In this document: in pieces, positions 35,701 through 44,230 of the stretch
Numbering within the stretch: position 1 is the stretch's first letter
Layout of the letters: each line of letters begins with the position of its first letter
From: Fibrella forsythiae
GTDB lineage: Bacteria > Bacteroidota > Bacteroidia > Cytophagales > Spirosomataceae
DNA length: 64,000 nucleotides
Assembly: GCF_017353175.1 (NCBI RefSeq)
Contig: NZ_JAFMYW010000010.1
Coordinates: forward strand, 232,849-296,848
Reading direction: 5' to 3'
Made by a program: the position numbers and the translations under genes
Notes under the pieces: model-generated
Told to the model about the DNA's origin: nothing
The model's database searches: none
Seen by the model: only the letters and a program-made list of their open reading frames with translations

Positions 35701-37919
35701 GCACGAATGTACCTGGCGCTACTACTGCATCGTACGACATAACACAGACAGGCCGCTATGAAGTAGTGCTTCGAGACCAGTCTTGTACCTCAACGGCAGG
35801 TACGTTGCGTTATCAGTTCGGTTCGGCAGTTGATGCAACAATCCAATTTAGCTCCTCGGCCGATTCGCTGGTATGTGCTGGTTATAGCACCACCGCTTAT
35901 GCCTACCTCAATAGTTCATCGAAGTTTGATTTTGTCCAATGGTATAAAAATGGGGTGGCTCTTTCAAATGAAAACAACGGGTATTACTACACACAAGGTC
36001 CAGGCGTTTATTCGGTTACAGCTCGGCAGGGCAACTGCCAAACTACATCCAATACGTTGACACGAAGGGCTGTTCAGTACGTACCTGTAACTATATCCAG
36101 TTCCGGCAGCAGCAACCTATGCCCTGGCGAAAGCCGAACGCTGTATGCACAATCAGCTACCAATTCGTCCTATCGTTGGCAGTTGAACGGAGTCGATATT
36201 CCGGGGGCAACCTCCTCATCCTATGCGATATCGAGTAGTGGCGTTTATACCGTACGAGATTCACTTGGGCGGTCCTGTGGCGCTGTGTCTGATGCGCTCT
36301 CGTTTACTTTTAATAATGCCATACAACCAAAAATTGTGGCTGGATCAGATATTAAGGCATTAGAGTCTTGTAACGGTGGTTATTTGTACGACATTGATTG
36401 GACAAGCGGCTCAAACAAACTATCGGGATATACGTATCAGTGGCAACGAGATGGCATCAATATCTCAACCGGACCGGCCCTATATGCCGGATCAACCGGT
36501 GTTTACACTGTTCGCGTTACCAACGGCGCCTGCACAGGTGTCTCGAGAGGTGTATTCGTAAAAGTGGGATCAATGCCCAAACCTACAATCACGGGCGTAG
36601 TACGGGAGCGTTGCGCCAATAATGTCGTGAATCTATATTGCTATGTGAATGGCAATAGCTCCTATCAATGGAAACGGAACAGTATAAATATCCCCGGTGC
36701 TACGCTAACTAACCTCTACGCTACTGAATCGGGTAAGTACGCTGTTGTGGTCACAGATGGGAGCTGTACAAGCGAATCTGATCCAATCGATGTGAAAATT
36801 GGTGAACCTACGGCGGCTACGATTACGGGCGATGCTGTGATTGGCGCGGGGCAAACAACGTACCTGCCTATTGTCTTTAGCGGGCCTGCGCCCTGGTCGG
36901 TGACGCTCAGCAACGGGCAGGCGGCTACAGCTGTAACGCAGAACCCGTACCTGATGCCGGTAACGCCCGGCGCAACCACCACTTATACCATTGGTAAGAT
37001 AGCAAATGCCTGTGCTACAGGTACATCGTCGGGTAGCGCTGTGGTTACGGTTGGGTCGGGCAGTGCCGATGTATCGCTCGACATGGTTGTTAGTTCACGC
37101 ACGCCGCGGGTGGGTCAGGTGGTTAGCTACTCGCTGATCCTGACCAATGATGGTCCGGAAGTAGCCAATGGGGTGCAGGTGCAAAGTAGGCTACCGTTGG
37201 GTGTTTCGTTCCTCAGCAGCGAGTCGCCAGCCATTACGAGTGGGAGTGGGGTTGTGAACGTGGCGGTAGGGACGTTGCCTGTCGGAATACCCACAACGTT
37301 TGTGTTCCAGACAATTATTTCCACTCCCGGCGTCATGTTAACCAATGCTCAAATCATTGGCTCACAGACTCCCGATCCGGATAGTCAGCCAAATTCGGGC
37401 GTTGGAGCCGGGCAGGACGACGAAGCGCAGGTAGATTTACGCACCACTGAGGAGGGGCCAATCATGGCGTCGGTCAATCCGAATCCGGCCGTATTGCCAC
37501 GGGTGATCAGTAACCAGCCCACAGCCAGTTCGTCGGCGGTTGAATTAAGCCTGCAAATGAACCTGAACAAATTGCTGGTATCAGTAGCGCAGCAGGAGGT
37601 GGTTACAGCTACGTTAACGGTTCGTAACCGGAGCGCCATCACGGCAACGGGTGTTGTGGTGCGGGTACAATTGCCAAACGGGGCGGCTCAGGTTACGCCG
37701 GGCTGGCAGGTGGTAGACACGCAAACAATCAACGGGTTTCTGAGCTCAATTCCAGCGGGCGGATTGGCCACGCTTCAATTGTTCTGGCGCCCTTCGGCCG
37801 ATGGTGACCTAAAGGCGCAGGTCTTCGATGTGGCCGAACCTGCTACCGGCTTTACGCCCGGCAATGGCTATTCGCAGGGCGAAAAAGACGAAGCCCAGGT
37901 ACGTGTTCGCAGTAAATAA
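32703..37919 (+). CDS. Giant secreted Asp-box / Ig-like / DUF11 surface protein
   Basis: 1738 residues. Signal peptide (LRLLMSLYLFASLSALAQ). The N-terminal half (~90-760) is a beta-propeller of the sortilin/BNR type with at least five Asp-boxes (STDGGVTWN, STDGGASWQ, STDAGATWT, SINGGTTWT, TNDGGNLWQ). Residues ~770-1440 hold about eight Ig-like repeats, each with a Cys pair and a YQW(V/K)xxG or RWQLNGVD strand. Residues ~1455-1560 and ~1610-1735 are DUF11-like (YSLILTNDGPEVANGVQV, LTVRNRSAITATGVVV). No T9SS sorting domain is visible at the end (DEAQVRVRSK), which is odd for such a protein. Base composition looks more AT-rich than that of the housekeeping genes. Adhesive or glycan-binding role inferred. 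Confidence 0.85.
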   Translation: MRFSTPLRLLMSLYLFASLSALAQTTPDSSTFIDPRDTLRRQLDEERRRLIDPQTGTVPYERLDQARQQVLHPKSQPGSTTNQTGIPGITWQERGPGDFASVRTMLVDPNDPTHKKVWVGLAAGGLWYTNDITNTTPTWTSASDNLAGLMFGTLAADPSNPQIMYAGTGEMNYSYSTGIWKSTDGGVTWNILSSTVPGGNHPSLGRAFDYVNGLVVNANGQVLVGSRYGLLKSTDGGASWQFILAPNQGIGFGTATGSYYNDMVSDLEIAADGLVYVSLASSRVFKSTSAAATSWADITPSGVTGDRTEIAVAQSTSGSGQILYAVSRLYNNVVYGQDVKWFKKSTDAGATWTDVPIPTISTDSHFTFGYGYQYMQLTVSPTDPNILFAGGYGLFRSINGGTTWTELSGSPGRLYNQRAIQFIPGALGVLDASLQGIYWLADGANAVTVSPRAALQTSGIRAGAAYTLSMKSSPGSNYFLASIQPKGIVQMNAAGIETRSNTLWDTRSTNSSFIDGNEPSLQVFANYNDVYSYNGTSYTRLLTTYNSQFAADYDSQSNTLYVYNYENNQHVIRRITGIGTSPVSTSFVLTGSTDQALYMKLNSDRTTLIVGSFGGKVYKITNLAQTSPTVVRIDNGALPVAAVSCIDLGATDNELLVTFSNYGAQSVWYTNDGGNLWQGKDQLNYGLPDMSVWTALFNPQNRQQVLLGTDLGVWTTTNITNTNPDWTVAGGLPLLRVNQLRYRASDGKVAAATVGRGIWTTDAFAIPYTLPTVTLTSVDNRTLCAGSTMAVSFTTSGTFDPSNQFEVWISDALGSFSNQRRIGAGASSPVSVTLPSNSNILPYGTNYLVKVVASSPEIESAASEPLAIGNLNYAYVLDRRNSSGSGQICSGGQATLSIRAQNYSGVSVAVDQYRWTKDGAVISGATNVSYTASLAGVYSASVVQAGCVLVASTYSLGFSSSPGVSLSSTNYDVSQCAGQTVKASALYVGDNPSYQWVKDGTNVPGATTASYDITQTGRYEVVLRDQSCTSTAGTLRYQFGSAVDATIQFSSSADSLVCAGYSTTAYAYLNSSSKFDFVQWYKNGVALSNENNGYYYTQGPGVYSVTARQGNCQTTSNTLTRRAVQYVPVTISSSGSSNLCPGESRTLYAQSATNSSYRWQLNGVDIPGATSSSYAISSSGVYTVRDSLGRSCGAVSDALSFTFNNAIQPKIVAGSDIKALESCNGGYLYDIDWTSGSNKLSGYTYQWQRDGINISTGPALYAGSTGVYTVRVTNGACTGVSRGVFVKVGSMPKPTITGVVRERCANNVVNLYCYVNGNSSYQWKRNSINIPGATLTNLYATESGKYAVVVTDGSCTSESDPIDVKIGEPTAATITGDAVIGAGQTTYLPIVFSGPAPWSVTLSNGQAATAVTQNPYLMPVTPGATTTYTIGKIANACATGTSSGSAVVTVGSGSADVSLDMVVSSRTPRVGQVVSYSLILTNDGPEVANGVQVQSRLPLGVSFLSSESPAITSGSGVVNVAVGTLPVGIPTTFVFQTIISTPGVMLTNAQIIGSQTPDPDSQPNSGVGAGQDDEAQVDLRTTEEGPIMASVNPNPAVLPRVISNQPTASSSAVELSLQMNLNKLLVSVAQQEVVTATLTVRNRSAITATGVVVRVQLPNGAAQVTPGWQVVDTQTINGFLSSIPAGGLATLQLFWRPSADGDLKAQVFDVAEPATGFTPGNGYSQGEKDEAQVRVRSK

Positions 37920-37922
37920 TCG

Positions 37923-39167
37923 TTAGAACACCTCGTTCAGGTTAAAATAAAGTCCTTTTGAGCCGCCCGCGCCGAAGCCGTAATCAATGGCTAAATTGGT
38001 GCGGGCGCTTTTGTTTACCTTCACCCGAAGTCCACCGCCGAAGCCAGGCCAGATCTGAACGTTTCGTTGCTGAGACCCCACTTCCAGGCCCTTGGGGATA
38101 CTACCCGGCCAGGGGCCAATTGTCTGGGCGTTGGCGAATAAAACGCCACCAATAAGGCCGTTGGCAGTAAGCTGCGTGCGGTATTCGGCTTCGGCGTAAT
38201 AGAGTGAGGGGCCACGCAGGCGCCCCATCGCGTAGCCTCTTCCAGTGTTATTGTACGTATCCCAACCAGTGGCAGGAAGGTCCAGATAGGGTACGTTGCC
38301 GCCAAACGTAACCCAGTTAAAACTCCAGAGGGCCAGTTGCTTCTCCAGCCGCCCGCCGAGCGGAATGTACTTGCGATAGTCGAGCCAGAGGGCCTGATAA
38401 TTGGTGCTGCTGCCCAACTCGCTCAGGTACGTTCGGAATTGCGCCAGCAGATATGATCCCCCTTCCGGGTTGTTGGGATTTCCCCGCCGATCCCGCAGTA
38501 GCCCCACTATGATACCTGAGGAAGTTGATTGCCGGTTCAGGCCATACCGAGCGTAGTCGGTTGTTTGTCCGGCAGAGTTACCATTCAGAATGTCGAAATG
38601 GCGATCAAGCGTATAGCCGATTCCCACCATGTAATCGAGGCCAACCGCTTTATACACGGTTTGATGTAACCGAACATGGTTGTAGTCTACGTCGCTGGCA
38701 TTAGCCAACTGCGTGTGGCTTCCTAACCCGTAAGTCGTGGTCGGAAAGTTGTAGAACCGCCAGTCGACCTGAATATTGAATCCATGGCCGGGCGTCCAGA
38801 TATTGCCGAGTGCGGTTGCCAGTACCTGATTGTATTGTGAATAACCACCATACAAATGAACGGTGGACAGCCGGGTATGCGGGGTATTTTTCGGATAGAA
38901 CGACGAGGTAAGAATAGCGCCGCCGGTAATGCCCGTGGCTGGCTGGTAGTTGAGAGAGGGCAGTACTGCCCACTGCGGTTTTGTGCCTAAGCCCGAATCG
39001 GACCGGGGAGCAATGGAGATACCGAACCACTTCTTCGCCAGATCATAGGCGTCGATCTGCTCGGCACGAGATGTGCTGTCGGTGATAGACTGGGCGTATG
39101 TTAAGCTGGTTAATAGGAGTGGAACAATACCCAGTAGACTAGTAAGGCAGTGTAATGGTCTAATCAT
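37923..39167 (-). CDS. BamA/TamA-like outer-membrane barrel protein (Omp85 superfamily barrel)
   Basis: 414 residues. Signal peptide ending TYAQ, no visible POTRA domains, and a C-terminal barrel: VGLLRDRRGNPNNPEGGSYL matches the conserved D-x-R-x-(N/P)-P-x-x-G strand of the surface-antigen family, GRGYAMGRLRG is the loop-6 VRGY/F-like motif, and the last strand ends GLYFNLNEVF. Members insert or transport proteins or lipids in the outer membrane. The lack of POTRA suggests a specialised role. Stops of this and the giant surface gene are 3 nt apart, tail to tail. Confidence 0.82.
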   Translation of the reverse strand: MIRPLHCLTSLLGIVPLLLTSLTYAQSITDSTSRAEQIDAYDLAKKWFGISIAPRSDSGLGTKPQWAVLPSLNYQPATGITGGAILTSSFYPKNTPHTRLSTVHLYGGYSQYNQVLATALGNIWTPGHGFNIQVDWRFYNFPTTTYGLGSHTQLANASDVDYNHVRLHQTVYKAVGLDYMVGIGYTLDRHFDILNGNSAGQTTDYARYGLNRQSTSSGIIVGLLRDRRGNPNNPEGGSYLLAQFRTYLSELGSSTNYQALWLDYRKYIPLGGRLEKQLALWSFNWVTFGGNVPYLDLPATGWDTYNNTGRGYAMGRLRGPSLYYAEAEYRTQLTANGLIGGVLFANAQTIGPWPGSIPKGLEVGSQQRNVQIWPGFGGGLRVKVNKSARTNLAIDYGFGAGGSKGLYFNLNEVF

Positions 39168-39172
39168 TCAGT

Positions 39173-39207
39173 GTAGCGGATAGTCAACTCGGTTAACTAT
39201 CCGCTAC
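39173..39207 (-). terminator. 12-bp hairpin upstream of BamA-like gene
   Basis: GTAGCGGATAGT (39173-39184) pairs perfectly with ACTATCCGCTAC (39196-39207). It lies between the stop of the thioredoxin-fold gene (39292) and the BamA-like start, both on the minus strand. Confidence 0.6.
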
Positions 39208-39291
39208 GCCAAACGGTTCGCCCACGTTGCACAGATTGTATAAACGGCGGGTAGGTACCCATAACCGGCTACGAGTAAGCCAGATGCGGAA

Positions 39292-40686
39292 TTACTTTTT
39301 TAGAGCTGCCAGCGTTTTTTCATAATCGCCTGTTTCTTCGCCGGTTTCTTTGGCTTTTTCCAGCGCTTCCTGCTCAACGGCAACCGCTTCAGCTTTACGG
39401 CCTACTTTACCTAACAGTTGGGCATGCGTGTCCAGAAAAGCTGCCTTACGGTCGAGCGAAACCATCCGGGTCGACCAGACAAGTGCTTGCTGAATGTCTT
39501 TGGCATCGCTCATTTTTTCGAAGTAAGTCCAGGCGAGGCTATTCAGTTTACCAGCTACCTGCTGGGTTTCGATGGTCTTCATCATCTCGGCATACCGTTT
39601 GAAATTCTCCGTAGCCTTCATTGAATCGGGCACCATTTTGGTCTGATCCATGAATTTCTGGTAACTGGCTGCGTCTTTTGCTTTCAGGGAATCGGGCGAA
39701 ACCGCCAGCAACTCGTTACCGATGGCGGTGGCCATTTCTCGGTATTTGGGTACGTTCTTTGTTCGCAGGTAGAAATTCATGCGGCTGTCGTTGGCGGCCG
39801 TTTTCTGATCGGCCGCTGAAACAGCTTTCCCCGATAAGGCTGTGCGCAGTTTCAGTGAGTTGGCGATGGCCTGATCCAGTTCGGCTTCTGTTTTGGCCTG
39901 CCGTTCGTCGCGCCCAACGGCCTGGCTAACTGCCTGCATGGCAGCCTGAACGCTCTTCATGCGTGAGGGGTCGAGGCGCATGCTTTTGATCTCGTTCAGG
40001 AGGGGCTCAAACGCCGGTGATTTGGCGGTGGTAAGATTACCCGTTACGGCGTCGATGTTTTCTTTCGACAACCATTCGGCCTGTGGGGCAGCCGTTAGAA
40101 AAGCGTCGAGTGCTTCGGCGTTGGGCATGCCCAGTTTGGCCCGCTTTGTCAGGTACGTTCTCAGAAACTCGGCATCACGCTTGCCACCCTCATACTGCTT
40201 TTCCATAGCCGACAGTGGGTTTGGGTCGTTGGCTGCGCTGATCGCTTTATCGGCTTCGTCCAGAAAGCCTTTAATGCCGCCGTAGCCAACGGCCCGATGG
40301 ATCAACTCGCCACTGGCCGATACGTAAAGCGAAGTAGGATAGGCCGTTACGGCGTATTTCCTGGCTACGTCGATGCCTTCGCCTTTCTCGGCGTCGATCT
40401 GGTAGCTGATGAAGTTGGCGTTGAACTTCTCGCCCACTTTAGCATCGGGAAATGCCTGTTTGGCCATCAGCTTACAGGGGCCGCACCAGGTTGTGTAGAT
40501 ATCGACAAAAACGGGTTTGTTCTGCTTTTTGGCTTCGGCCAGTACGTCTTTCCACGAACCGGTGAAAAATTTAATACCTACCGGGTCATCGTTCGCAGGT
40601 ACGTTGGCGCGCGTCAGGCCGGTGGCGAAAACGAAGGCGAGCAATAAAGACAGTCTGATGGCGAAAGGACGTAGTAAGGCTTTCAT
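39292..40686 (-). CDS. Exported thioredoxin-fold protein (copy 1 of a tandem pair)
   Basis: 464 residues. Signal peptide (LLRPFAIRLSLLLAFVFATG), then a thioredoxin domain (~30-145) with active site TTWCGPCKLMAKQAF and the cis-Pro in AVTAYPTSLYV. The remaining ~300 residues are helical and TPR-like (LNSLAWTYFEKMSDAKDIQQALVW). Its CxxC is redox-competent. It is adjacent to a paralogue of the same architecture in the same orientation. Contains 9-mer copies at 40150 and 40596. Confidence 0.88.
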   Translation of the reverse strand: MKALLRPFAIRLSLLLAFVFATGLTRANVPANDDPVGIKFFTGSWKDVLAEAKKQNKPVFVDIYTTWCGPCKLMAKQAFPDAKVGEKFNANFISYQIDAEKGEGIDVARKYAVTAYPTSLYVSASGELIHRAVGYGGIKGFLDEADKAISAANDPNPLSAMEKQYEGGKRDAEFLRTYLTKRAKLGMPNAEALDAFLTAAPQAEWLSKENIDAVTGNLTTAKSPAFEPLLNEIKSMRLDPSRMKSVQAAMQAVSQAVGRDERQAKTEAELDQAIANSLKLRTALSGKAVSAADQKTAANDSRMNFYLRTKNVPKYREMATAIGNELLAVSPDSLKAKDAASYQKFMDQTKMVPDSMKATENFKRYAEMMKTIETQQVAGKLNSLAWTYFEKMSDAKDIQQALVWSTRMVSLDRKAAFLDTHAQLLGKVGRKAEAVAVEQEALEKAKETGEETGDYEKTLAALKK

Positions 40687-40794
40687 AGATGTAAACTGAT
40701 TAGTTATGAATAAGCGGCTGGAAATGTAACGATTTTATCTTAACTAATTATATAGTTGAAAGGCTGATTTCGTAAGTGGTAATCGTTCCCCGAA

Positions 40795-42138
40795 TTAATG
40801 GCCAAACGTTGTCAATGTTTTCTCATAATCGGCAGGGTTTTCGCCGGTAGCTTTTACTCGTGCGATGAGTTCCTGCTGTTTGGCAATGGCTTCATTTTTC
40901 CTGCCCAGCCGATGGAGCACCCGTGTTTGGGCGTCCAGAAAAGGCCAGGCTGGCAGTAGCAGGGTAGCCCGCTCAGACCATGCGAGTGCCTGCTCAAGAT
41001 CAGATGGGTTGGTCATGACAGATAGGTAGGCGGTCGTGAGTTTGTGCAACTCATTGGCAACGTGACCCGAATAAAATCCCTGCTGAGACTGGGTGGTGAC
41101 TCCTGGCTTAGCAGGGATTTTTGCCTGCTCTGCCGAATAGGCGTCTAAAGCACGAAGTGAATCGACCGACATGGCCATGAATCGCTTACCGACGGCTAGC
41201 GCCAACGTGCGGTAACCAGCCTGGTTCCTGGTGCGTTCGTAGAATTCCATTCGTAGCTGATTGATCAAAAAAGCGTCATTATCAGCCGTCATTTTCCCAT
41301 CAGACGAGATGTGATTGATACGCCGTTTCAGGTTAACCAGCCGGTCGAGGTCGGCCGCTGTTGTTGCCTGGATTGATTCTGTCTGGAGGATACGGTCAGC
41401 TTCTTTAATAATGGTCCAGCGCGTGTTGGCCGTTGCTTTGTCGTCGCCTTTCAAGCCGCTACCATACGCCAGTAGCCACTCGAACGACGACGACGAAGCA
41501 ACTTGGTTATGTTTGGCAATCAGGACTATAGTTTCTGCCGACGACCAGTCTGTCTGTGGGATTTGGCTCAGGTACGTTGCCAGGGCTTCGGGGTGTGGTT
41601 GTCCTGTTTCGGCACGTTGAATCAGGTACGTTCGCAGGAATGGGGTATCACGGCGACCACTTGCATATTTTGCCTCCAATTCCGACAGTTTTGATGGGGC
41701 TTTGGCTGCTTTGATCGCTTCATCTGCGTCGGCAAGCAGCCCGGCAATATCGTCATACCCTTTGGAACGGTGAATAAGGATGCCATCCGGAGAAAAATAT
41801 AGTAAGGTTGGAACAGCCATGATGGCGTACTCCTTACGTAACATGGGGCCTTCACCCTGTTCCATATCAATCTGGTAATTGATAAACTTCGCATTGAACG
41901 CAGCCGCCACCTCTGAGTTCGGGAAGGCCTGTTTCTCCATCTGTCGGCACGGGCCGCACCAGACAGTATGCACCTCAACGAAGATGGGCTTGTTCTGCTT
42001 CCTGGCCTCAGTCAGCAGTTCTTTCCACGAACCGGAAAAGAACTGTACGCTAGCTGGCCTGTTCATACAAGCTCCGAACGTAATGGAGAAAAAGGCCAGC
42101 CATACTACCAGCCGCAGGTAGTGGATTAGGTTTTTCAT
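40795..42138 (-). CDS. Thioredoxin-fold lipoprotein (copy 2 of a tandem pair)
   Basis: 447 residues from ATG 42138 (MKNLIHYLRLVVWLAFFSITF), ending in lipobox TFGAC. An upstream in-frame ATG at 42195 is less likely. Same plan as the neighbour: opening FFSGSWKELLTEARKQNKP, active site TVWCGPCRQMEKQAF, cis-Pro in AIMAVPTLLYF, and a long helical tail. The pair shares ~40% by eye over the first 150 residues. This copy is a lipoprotein, while copy 1 has an ordinary signal peptide, so they may sit in different layers of the periplasm. Confidence 0.88.
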   Translation of the reverse strand: MKNLIHYLRLVVWLAFFSITFGACMNRPASVQFFSGSWKELLTEARKQNKPIFVEVHTVWCGPCRQMEKQAFPNSEVAAAFNAKFINYQIDMEQGEGPMLRKEYAIMAVPTLLYFSPDGILIHRSKGYDDIAGLLADADEAIKAAKAPSKLSELEAKYASGRRDTPFLRTYLIQRAETGQPHPEALATYLSQIPQTDWSSAETIVLIAKHNQVASSSSFEWLLAYGSGLKGDDKATANTRWTIIKEADRILQTESIQATTAADLDRLVNLKRRINHISSDGKMTADNDAFLINQLRMEFYERTRNQAGYRTLALAVGKRFMAMSVDSLRALDAYSAEQAKIPAKPGVTTQSQQGFYSGHVANELHKLTTAYLSVMTNPSDLEQALAWSERATLLLPAWPFLDAQTRVLHRLGRKNEAIAKQQELIARVKATGENPADYEKTLTTFGH

Positions 42139-42326
42139 GATGAGTAAAGAGAAGGAATGAGATACGCTATGATGCTGGTGTTGCCCGGATTCCATACTGT
42201 TCGGGTCCGTATGTTTATTGACTGGTAGTGGGTATGGCGTTATGAAAGAAAGCAGTCTGGTTTACAGAACAGAACGGGTTGGCTGCTGGCTGAACCAATC
42301 CAGAACGGGGCTTGTCTTTTTTATAG

Positions 42327-44207
42327 ATGATACCAACAAATACACCCCCGTCTGGCCCGCCCGTTGGCGCGGTACCAACAGGAAAAAAAGAAGAATCAAC
42401 CGAGCAGCTCAGCTGGCGCGATCGGTTTGCGGCCTTGGGAAATCTGCCCGCCTTTTTTAAACTGGTGTGGGAAACGTCGCCCGCATTATTTGTCAGCAAT
42501 GCGTTCCTGCGGCTGATTCAGGCAGCCATTCCGGCCCTATCGCTCTACGTGGGCAAGCTTATCATCGATCAGGTAGTGAACCTGACAAAGGCGGGTAGCG
42601 GAACCGATACAACGTACCTGTGGGAGCTGGTAGCGGCCGAATTTGGGCTGGCTATTATTTCCACCGCCATTGGCCGGTCTGTGTCGCTGATGGACGGGCT
42701 GCTGGGTGATAAGTTCGCCAACGCCACATCGGTCCGGATTATGGAACACGCCGCCGAACTGGATCTGGAACAGTTTGAAGACGCCACCTTTTACGATAAA
42801 CTCGAACGGGCCCGGCGCCAAACCACAGGCCGAACGGTGTTGTTGTCGGGCGTATTTGGGCAGGTGCAGCAACTGATCTCGGTTGCTTTTCTGGCCGTTG
42901 GTCTGGCCGTGTATAATCCGTGGCTGTTGTTGCTGATTGCCGTAGCCGTAACGCCTTCGTTTATCGGTGATAATTATTTCAATCGAAAAAGTTATTCATT
43001 ATCAAGAAGTTGGACGCCAGAGCGCCGCGAGCTGGATTACCTCAGGTACGTTGGTGCCAGCGACGAAACGGCCAAAGAAGTCAAGATTTTTAACCTGTCG
43101 GGCTTTCTCGTCGATCGGTTCCGGACGTTGTCGAACGAGTATCTGAAAAAGAATCAGGCCATTGCCATCAGTCGGGCGGGGTGGGGTACGTTACTGACGG
43201 CGCTGGGTACGGCAGGCTATTACGGCGCCTATGTCTGGATTGTGCAACGGGCCGTAACGGGGCAGATTTCGCTGGGTGATCTGACGTTTCTGGCGGGGTC
43301 ATTCCGGCAGGTACGTGGTTCGCTGGAGGGTATCCTACTGCAGTTCAGCAGCCTGACGCAGGAGGCCATTTACCTGCAGGACCTGTTCGATTATTTCGCC
43401 ATTCAACCGGCCATTCATTCGCCGCGCACTCCCTTGCCTTTTCCGAATCCGGTACGTACGGGGTTCACCTTCGAGAACGTCGGGTTCAAATATACGAACG
43501 CTGATCGCTGGGCGTTGCGCGGGCTGTCGTTTACGCTGCACATGGGCGAGAAACTGGCGCTGGTTGGTGAAAACGGGGCCGGAAAAACCACGCTCGTTAA
43601 GCTGCTGGCCCGTTTGTATGACCCGGCCGAAGGGCGCATTCTGCTCGACGGACAAGACCTTCGCGATTATGACCTGACCGACCTCCGGCGTAATATCGGC
43701 GTGATCTTTCAGGACTACATCCGCTTCAAAATGTCGGCGGGAACAAACATTGCCGTAGGTGATATCGACGAGCGAACGAATCAGCCCCGCATCGAATCGT
43801 CGGCGCAGCGCAGCCTGGCCGATTCGGTGATCGCCAAGCTGTCGGGCGGGTATCAGCAGCAATTGGGTAAGAGCTTCAATAAAGGCGTGGAACTGTCGGG
43901 TGGTGAATGGCAGAAGGTGGCGTTGGGCCGGGCCTACATGCGCGATGCTCAGTTGATTATTCTCGACGAGCCTACCGCCGCCCTTGATGCCCGCGCTGAG
44001 TACGAAGTCTTCCAACGCTTTGCCGATCTGACGCTGGGCAAAGCATCCGTGATCATTTCGCACCGGTTCAGCACCGTTCGAATGGCCGACCGGATCCTGG
44101 TGCTGGAAGGAGGGACGCTTCTGGAAATTGGTTCGCACGAACAACTACTGGCCATGAATGGACGCTATGCCGAACTTTTTGCGCTACAGGCGCGGGGGTA
44201 TCAGTAG
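42327..44207 (+). CDS. ABC transporter, fused permease and ATP-binding protein
   Basis: 626 residues. Six-TM exporter domain (~45-340) fused to an ABC ATPase: Walker A GENGAGKTT (~416), Q-loop VIFQDYIRF, signature VELSGGEWQKVALGRAYM, Walker B LIILDEPTAAL and switch His in VIISHRFST. Half-transporter plan, expected to act as a homodimer exporting lipid, peptide or drug; the substrate cannot be read. Gene stands alone, convergent with the T9SS type B gene 23 bp away. Confidence 0.93.
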   Translation: MIPTNTPPSGPPVGAVPTGKKEESTEQLSWRDRFAALGNLPAFFKLVWETSPALFVSNAFLRLIQAAIPALSLYVGKLIIDQVVNLTKAGSGTDTTYLWELVAAEFGLAIISTAIGRSVSLMDGLLGDKFANATSVRIMEHAAELDLEQFEDATFYDKLERARRQTTGRTVLLSGVFGQVQQLISVAFLAVGLAVYNPWLLLLIAVAVTPSFIGDNYFNRKSYSLSRSWTPERRELDYLRYVGASDETAKEVKIFNLSGFLVDRFRTLSNEYLKKNQAIAISRAGWGTLLTALGTAGYYGAYVWIVQRAVTGQISLGDLTFLAGSFRQVRGSLEGILLQFSSLTQEAIYLQDLFDYFAIQPAIHSPRTPLPFPNPVRTGFTFENVGFKYTNADRWALRGLSFTLHMGEKLALVGENGAGKTTLVKLLARLYDPAEGRILLDGQDLRDYDLTDLRRNIGVIFQDYIRFKMSAGTNIAVGDIDERTNQPRIESSAQRSLADSVIAKLSGGYQQQLGKSFNKGVELSGGEWQKVALGRAYMRDAQLIILDEPTAALDARAEYEVFQRFADLTLGKASVIISHRFSTVRMADRILVLEGGTLLEIGSHEQLLAMNGRYAELFALQARGYQ

Positions 44208-44230
44208 CGGAACCGTTGTGCCGGAACTCG

